Source: Arundinibacter roseus
Lineage (GTDB): Bacteria; Bacteroidota; Bacteroidia; Cytophagales; Spirosomataceae
Direction of reading: 5' to 3'
DNA length: 36,591 nucleotides
Assembly (NCBI RefSeq): GCF_004348825.1
Contig: NZ_SMJU01000013.1
Location: 1-36,591 of the forward strand
Of the stretch, positions 31,974-36,591 are shown one piece after another. Position numbers and translations under genes: made by a program. The number at the start of each line of letters is the position of its first letter. Position 1 is the first letter of the stretch. The notes beneath the pieces are model-generated. The model did no database searches. It worked only from the letters and a program-made list of their open reading frames with translations, and was not told the DNA's origin.

Positions 31974-34670
31974 ATGAGTACTTGTACAAAATCCTGTTTA
32001 TCAAACACATACTATTTCAGGCTGTTTGCCATTTTATTTCTTTTACCGCTGAGTTGGGGTTGTCAACAGCCCCCTGTGGTAGAAGAGCGCACACTTTCGG
32101 AATCGTGGTGGATAGCCTCTTCGGCAGAGGTGCGCGGCGATGCCGCCACGCTATCGGCTGCCGAAACGGATACGACCAACGGATGGGTAAAAACTAGCGT
32201 ACCAACTACCGTTCTGGGAGCTTTGGTGGAAGCTAACGTGTATAAAGATCCGTTCTTTGGTAAAAATCTGGAAACGATTCCCAAAGAACCTTTCAGAAAT
32301 TCGTGGTGGTTTAAAAATAGCTTTGATTTAAAGGATTTTACGGAAGAAAAAGAAAGCCTGCGGCTGCTCGTGGATGGAGTAAATTACCGCGCCAATATCT
32401 GGCTCAATGGCATTCAGCTGGCAAAACAGGACACGCTGTTTGGTGCGTTCAGGCAGTTTGAACTGGACGTAACGGCACACGCCCAAGCTGGCAAAAACAC
32501 GCTATTGATCGAGATTTTCCCGCCACAGGTTCGGGATTTTTACATGGGTTTTGTCGATTGGGCACCCACTCCACCGGATCAGTACATGGGTATTTTTCGG
32601 GAAATTCGTTTGCGTCGGGCAGGCAAAGTTACAATGGATCATTCGTTTGTTGCGCCTGATCTCAATCCTGAAAACCTGTCGGAGGCTACGCTCCACATTA
32701 CGACCGAACTAACCAATCATCAGGATACTCCCAAAGCGGTACGGCTGACGGGCTACCTGGAAGACGTACGATTTGAAAAAGAAATTACGCTGGCCGCTCA
32801 TGAACACAAAGAAATAAGACTTAGCGCCGATGAGTTTCCCCAACTAAAACTCAAAAATCCACGGCTGTGGTGGCCCAACGGCATGGGCAGCCCCGAACTA
32901 TATGAGCTGGTGCTGGAAGTACACGAAAAACAAATCCTGCAAGACCGCCAAAATACCACGTTTGGCGTGCGAAAAGTGGAAACATACCTGACGGATAAGG
33001 ACGTACGAGGGTATAAGATTAATGGTAGACCATTGCTGATCAAAGGCGCAGGTTGGGTCGATGACCTGTTTTTGCGGTATCAGCCCGCTAAAGATTCAGC
33101 ACAGATTCAGTACGTCAAAAACATGAACCTCAACGCCCTGCGGTTTGAAGGTGTTTGGGGAAATTCACAGCATATTTATGACCTCTGCGACCGCAATGGC
33201 ATCCTGCTCATGGTCGGGTGGAGCTGCCAATGGGAATGGCCCGATTACCTCGGTCTGGAACTGAATATCAAGCCCGGCGACGAGAATTTGCCCATCAACG
33301 AAGGGGTAGATTTATACGCAGTAAAACTCACGCCTGCCGAAGAAACGCTGCTTTCTGACTATTTCCACGATCAGGTTAAGTGGCTGCGCAACCATCCGAG
33401 CATTTTTACCTGGGCAGGCGGCAGCGATGCCATGCCGACGCCAACGCTCGAAAAACGCTACCGCCAAACACTCGCCACAATTGATCCGACCCGGCCGTTC
33501 CTGATTTCTACGGGCGCTTTTGAAAGTACCGTTTCGGGCACTTCGGGTATGAAAATGAACGGCCCCTACGAGTACGTACCGCCGGTCTATTGGTACGAAG
33601 ATAAAAAACTGGGCGGGGCCTTTGGCTTCAATTCAGAAACTGGACCGGGACCTCAGATTCCGCCTGAAAGCAGTATTCGGAAGATGATTCCGGAGGCAGA
33701 CCTTTGGCCGGCGGATAATCCGGTGTGGAATTTCCACTCGGGGCGGAAAGATTTCAATACCATGAAGGTCTATCTCACAGCCCTTGAAAAGCGCTACGGC
33801 GCAGCCAATAATCTGGACGAACTTACGCTGAAAGCGCAGCTGATGAATTATGAAGCGATGCGCCCGATGTTTGAAGCTTTTGTACTCAACCGCCGGGAAG
33901 CTACGGGGGTGATTCAGTGGATGCTCAATTCCCCGTGGCCGGAATTTTACTGGCAGCTCTACGACTATTACCTGATGCCAACGGGCGCATTCTACGGAAC
34001 CCAAAAGGCCTGTTTGCCCACGCAGGCAATCTATAATTACCAGGATCATTCGGTGTATGTGAGCAACGATAGCCCAGGCAAAATTTCAGGATACAGCCTT
34101 GATATAACGTATCTGGATGCAGCGTCCAAAATCATTGAAAAGCGTACCGAACCTGTGACGTTGAAAGCCGACGAAGTGGTAAAGGTACGTACCCTGTCTT
34201 CTCTTAAAAATGCGTCAACGCCGGTTACGTTTCTGGATTTAAAGATCAGAGATCAGTCGGGAAAACTCGTGGCGAATAATTTTTACTGGCTGGCGCAAAA
34301 GGCCGATGCGCTCGACTGGAAGCAGTATTTTTGGTTTTATACTCCGCAAAAAACGTTTGCTGATTTTTCTTCCCTAAACAACCTGCCAATGGCTTCGGTA
34401 GAAACTAGCAGTAAAATCACCAAAACCAGCGAGGGGCTGGAAGTGACCGTTACCCTGACTAATCCAACGGATCGACTGGCATTTTTTATCGAACTTGAAG
34501 TACAGGACAAAAACACCGGGCAAGCGATTACGCCTGTGTTTTGGTCAGACAACTACGTGTCGTTGCTGCCCGGCGAGCGCAAAACCCTGACGGTGCGCAC
34601 GAAGGCAAATCCGAACGTTTTGCCGCAGATCAAAATGCGAAGTGTGAATGGGGGAAGTAAGGTATTTTAA
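31974..34670 (+). CDS. GH2-family lipoprotein, exo-beta-D-glucosaminidase-like
   Basis: This is an 898-residue lipoprotein (lipobox PLSWGC, Cys30) with the GH2 layout: a jelly-roll domain (about 40-220), an Ig-like domain (about 225-335), a TIM barrel (about 345-650) and C-terminal beta domains. The acid/base position reads HPSIFTWAGGSDAMP with Asp485, in place of the Asn-Glu of standard GH2 enzymes. The nucleophile is Glu555 in FNSETGPGP. Both motifs, and their 70-residue separation, match exo-beta-D-glucosaminidases of the CsxA type (Asp469/Glu541), which remove glucosamine from chitosan ends. A mannosidase-like activity in the same subgroup cannot be excluded. It converges on the XylR-like regulator gene, ending 23 bp from it, and a sugar transporter lies just beyond. 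The preceding 260 bp are AT-rich with no exact TAnnTTTG match. Confidence 0.9.
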   Translation: MSTCTKSCLSNTYYFRLFAILFLLPLSWGCQQPPVVEERTLSESWWIASSAEVRGDAATLSAAETDTTNGWVKTSVPTTVLGALVEANVYKDPFFGKNLETIPKEPFRNSWWFKNSFDLKDFTEEKESLRLLVDGVNYRANIWLNGIQLAKQDTLFGAFRQFELDVTAHAQAGKNTLLIEIFPPQVRDFYMGFVDWAPTPPDQYMGIFREIRLRRAGKVTMDHSFVAPDLNPENLSEATLHITTELTNHQDTPKAVRLTGYLEDVRFEKEITLAAHEHKEIRLSADEFPQLKLKNPRLWWPNGMGSPELYELVLEVHEKQILQDRQNTTFGVRKVETYLTDKDVRGYKINGRPLLIKGAGWVDDLFLRYQPAKDSAQIQYVKNMNLNALRFEGVWGNSQHIYDLCDRNGILLMVGWSCQWEWPDYLGLELNIKPGDENLPINEGVDLYAVKLTPAEETLLSDYFHDQVKWLRNHPSIFTWAGGSDAMPTPTLEKRYRQTLATIDPTRPFLISTGAFESTVSGTSGMKMNGPYEYVPPVYWYEDKKLGGAFGFNSETGPGPQIPPESSIRKMIPEADLWPADNPVWNFHSGRKDFNTMKVYLTALEKRYGAANNLDELTLKAQLMNYEAMRPMFEAFVLNRREATGVIQWMLNSPWPEFYWQLYDYYLMPTGAFYGTQKACLPTQAIYNYQDHSVYVSNDSPGKISGYSLDITYLDAASKIIEKRTEPVTLKADEVVKVRTLSSLKNASTPVTFLDLKIRDQSGKLVANNFYWLAQKADALDWKQYFWFYTPQKTFADFSSLNNLPMASVETSSKITKTSEGLEVTVTLTNPTDRLAFFIELEVQDKNTGQAITPVFWSDNYVSLLPGERKTLTVRTKANPNVLPQIKMRSVNGGSKVF

Positions 34671-34693
34671 GAATTTGGTACAAAATCAGGTTT

Positions 34694-35857
34694 TCACTTC
34701 CCTGCCAAGTACTGTTTTCGGTACTCAATGGGCGTGCAGCCTTTGACCTGACGGAATTGGCGGGCAATGTTTTTGCTGTCGGTAAGACCCATATCGAGCG
34801 CAATTTCAAAAACGGACATTTCAGTGTCGAGTAGTTTTTGGGTAAATTTTTCCATCCGAAGGTTAAAAATATACTTGTAGATGGGATAGCCGGTCATGTC
34901 CTGAAACCGTTTTTCCAATGCCCGACGCGACAACGGCACTTGCTTCACGACCTCATCTACCTGCAAATTTTTGTCAATATTCTGGTGAATGTATTTGAGC
35001 GATGTAGCAATGCAGGTATCGTTGGTGGCATAAATATCCGTGGAGTGACGGGTAACTACCTGCGTGGGTTTTACCACAATATCGTACGCGTCAGCGGTAC
35101 CTTGCCGGATCATTTGGTCGAGCAAATGCGCAGAGTCGTAGCCCCCTTTTTCTACGTCAAGGGCAATGCTCGACAGCGGCGGATCAGACAACTCGCACAG
35201 CATGACATCATTATCAACTCCCAGGACTGCTACTTCTTCCGGAATGCGGATACCCGACAAGCGGCAGGCTTCCGTAATGTGTTGCCCCTGATTGTCGTCG
35301 CAGGCCATTAGCGCTACGGGTTTGGGCAGCGATTTGAGCCACTGACTGAGCGAACTGGGCTTATAGTACCATAGCTCACTGGATCGGGCTTTTCGGTGTT
35401 CAAAATAATGTACTTCGTAGCCCGCCTTTCCGATGCGTTCTTCGTAGCCTTCGGCCCGCTCCCGCGACCACACGATGTCGCTAAACCCATAAAAGGCGAA
35501 GTTTTTAAAACCTTTTTTCAAAAAATAGTCAGCCGCCATGTGGCCGGTTTCTCGGTACGCGCCCGTTATATTTGGTATTTCGGGAAAGCGCTCTTTGAAG
35601 TCCTGAGCAATCACCGGAATGCCCGCCTCCACGATCCTGACAATGTCGCGATCGTTGTAGAGTTGGCCGATGATGCCGTCAGCGCCCCATTCGAGGGCCC
35701 ATTTCAGGATTCCTTCCAGGCCCATTGTCTCGCGGTGAAACAGGGGCATTCGGCAAAAAATCCACGGGCCGTGCTCGCGTGAGTATTTTGTAATTCCTTT
35801 GAGCAGGCTTTTGCTGTATTCTTCCGCGAAATCTATCAGGAGAATTATCTTGTACAT
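34694..35857 (-). CDS. XylR-like regulator: LacI-type sensor plus AraC-type HTH
   Basis: This is a 387-residue cytoplasmic transcription regulator. The first 270 residues form a periplasmic-binding-protein-type sugar sensor of the LacI/GalR kind (MYKIILLIDFAEEYSKSLLKGITKY to VVKPTQVV), including VALMACDDNQGQHITEACRLSGIRIPEEVAVLGVDND. The last 100 residues are an AraC/XylS double helix-turn-helix (about 285-385, QVDEVVKQVPLSRRALEKRF and SVFEIALDMGLTDSKNIARQFRQ). This is the architecture of E. coli XylR, which senses xylose. The recognised sugar here is unknown. It lies between a GH2 lipoprotein gene and an MFS transporter gene, the likely targets. REP family B lies between it and the transporter gene. 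Confidence 0.93.
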   Translation of the reverse strand: MYKIILLIDFAEEYSKSLLKGITKYSREHGPWIFCRMPLFHRETMGLEGILKWALEWGADGIIGQLYNDRDIVRIVEAGIPVIAQDFKERFPEIPNITGAYRETGHMAADYFLKKGFKNFAFYGFSDIVWSRERAEGYEERIGKAGYEVHYFEHRKARSSELWYYKPSSLSQWLKSLPKPVALMACDDNQGQHITEACRLSGIRIPEEVAVLGVDNDVMLCELSDPPLSSIALDVEKGGYDSAHLLDQMIRQGTADAYDIVVKPTQVVTRHSTDIYATNDTCIATSLKYIHQNIDKNLQVDEVVKQVPLSRRALEKRFQDMTGYPIYKYIFNLRMEKFTQKLLDTEMSVFEIALDMGLTDSKNIARQFRQVKGCTPIEYRKQYLAGK

Positions 35858-35903
35858 CTGGCAGAATTAAAATTACAATCTTCTTCCCATTGTTCCACAG
35901 TCT

Positions 35904-35948
35904 CACAGGGCTGCACCCTGTGCTAGTGGATTTCGCCCTTTCAGGGCT
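35904..35948. repeat. REP family B, single unit
   Basis: Hairpin one pairs 35904-35910 with 35916-35922 (cacaggg/ccctgtg, loop ctgca), and hairpin two pairs 35935-35939 with 35943-35947. Relative to the copy at 24721, three stem positions differ and all three are compensated on the other arm. The linker is nearly identical. It separates the XylR-like gene from the MFS gene. Confidence 0.85.
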
Positions 35949-35977
35949 GGGGTTGCGCTATTGTGTATCTACATACG

Positions 35978-36591
35978 TTATTTCTTCATCAATTCTTTAA
36001 GGCTAACGGTTTCGTTTGTTACCAAAGGTTTAGCCCAAAATCCTATACTCAAAATATAGCCAAGCGAACCAAACAGCAGGAGCATCGCCCCTTGCAAGCC
36101 AACGACCTCGGCCAACCCACCAATCAGGAGCGGCACGATGGCTCCACCAGCAATTCCGCTGCACAATATCCCCGAGAAGGTTCCGTGATGATGCGGCACG
36201 GAGTTGAGTCCCAACGACACGATGATGGACCACATAACCGACGCAAAAAAGCCTGTCAGCGGAAAAGCGAACAACGCCACTTCACGACTGCCAAATAGTG
36301 CAGCCAATAAAGCAACAATTGCTCCGATTGTAAAAATCAAGAGGACATACCGGCTGTCAAAAAATTTCAGGAGCAGCAATCCGAGCAGGCAGCCTATCGT
36401 GAGTAAGCCCCAAAAATAGGAAATGACAGACGCGCCCGTTGTGGCGGGATCTACGCCGTGGTATTCCTGCAAAAATTTGGAAGTCCAGTTGGCAATTCCC
36501 TGCTCTGTGCCTACGTAGGCAAATATGCCAAAGAAAAAGAGGATGACGGTCCGGTTGGTGAGAAGTTCTTTCAGGGCTACTCCTGCCTCAA
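35978..36591 (-). CDS. MFS sugar transporter (FHS-type), C-terminal part
   Basis: The gene is cut by the right edge of the window; 204 residues of its C-terminal half are visible, ending ETVSLKELMKK. The first complete codon read from the edge is at 36589. Six hydrophobic helices of the major facilitator superfamily can be followed. The segment FGIFAYVGTEQGIANWTSKFL opens the second six-helix half and resembles the fucose/hexose-type (FHS) sugar-proton symporters. Other markers are GLNSVPHHHGTFSGILCSGIAGGAIVPLLIGGLAEV near the end. An internal in-frame TTG near 36472 is not the start, since the frame stays open and protein-like to the edge. It is preceded on the minus strand by sequence outside the window, and the XylR-like regulator gene follows after about 120 bp containing a REP unit. 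The substrate is presumably the sugar sensed by that regulator. Confidence 0.88.
   Translation of the reverse strand, partial: EAGVALKELLTNRTVILFFFGIFAYVGTEQGIANWTSKFLQEYHGVDPATTGASVISYFWGLLTIGCLLGLLLLKFFDSRYVLLIFTIGAIVALLAALFGSREVALFAFPLTGFFASVMWSIIVSLGLNSVPHHHGTFSGILCSGIAGGAIVPLLIGGLAEVVGLQGAMLLLFGSLGYILSIGFWAKPLVTNETVSLKELMKK

Overview
The window looks like chromosomal DNA of a Cytophagales bacterium (phylum Bacteroidota), most like the Spirosomaceae (Runella, Spirosoma and Dyadobacter relatives). The evidence is a SusC/SusD pair with a Bacteroidota-type ECF sigma factor, a PorP/SprF-type outer-membrane protein, GEVED and CHU-type Ig modules in a secreted protease, -7 promoter elements matching TAnnTTTG, and few Shine-Dalgarno sequences. 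I saw no tRNA, rRNA, CRISPR array, integrase or prophage. The genus is inferred.

Layout. Positions 1-1000 hold a REP-associated tyrosine transposase (RAYT) gene flanked by paired-hairpin REP repeats. Positions 1000-3250 hold housekeeping genes: fmt and folA on the minus strand, and greA on the plus strand. greA is preceded by a promoter, a 14-residue leader ORF and two tandem terminator-like hairpins. Positions 3250-8730 hold a secreted LolA-fold-like protein, two Na+/H+-type antiporters (NhaD and a CPA-family protein) on either side of a small HExxH protein, a PorP/SprF protein and a small exported protein. Positions 8730-12200 hold a two-gene minus-strand operon: a BNR/sialidase-fold enzyme and a beta-propeller plus alpha/alpha-toroid protein.

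The centre of the window (12.5-23.2 kb) is a SusCD nutrient-acquisition locus. It encodes an ECF sigma factor, a 70-residue protein resembling only the cytoplasmic anti-sigma segment of FecR, a SusC receptor without an STN signalling domain, a SusD lipoprotein, a terminator-like hairpin, and then three exported hydrolases: a ceramidase-fold amidase lacking the usual serine motif, a PqaA-like alpha/beta hydrolase, and a PAP-like metallophosphoesterase. No glycoside hydrolase is in the run, so its substrate is probably not a plain glycan; a phosphorylated or acylated amide compound is more plausible. This locus and its short-circuited sigma/anti-sigma control are the best candidate for an undescribed system here.

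Positions 23.2-31.7 kb hold a small membrane protein, an LEA14/WHy-like protein, an aldose-1-epimerase-like protein, a polytopic membrane protein, a DegT-type aminotransferase, a 41-bp perfect palindrome, a secreted M43 metalloprotease and a DUF6934-like protein. Positions 31.9-36.6 kb hold a GH2 lipoprotein with exo-glucosaminidase-type catalytic motifs, a XylR-like regulator (LacI-type sensor plus AraC HTH) and the C-terminal part of an MFS sugar transporter cut by the window edge. This looks like a small amino-sugar or sugar utilisation cluster. A second REP family lies at 24.7 kb and 35.9 kb.
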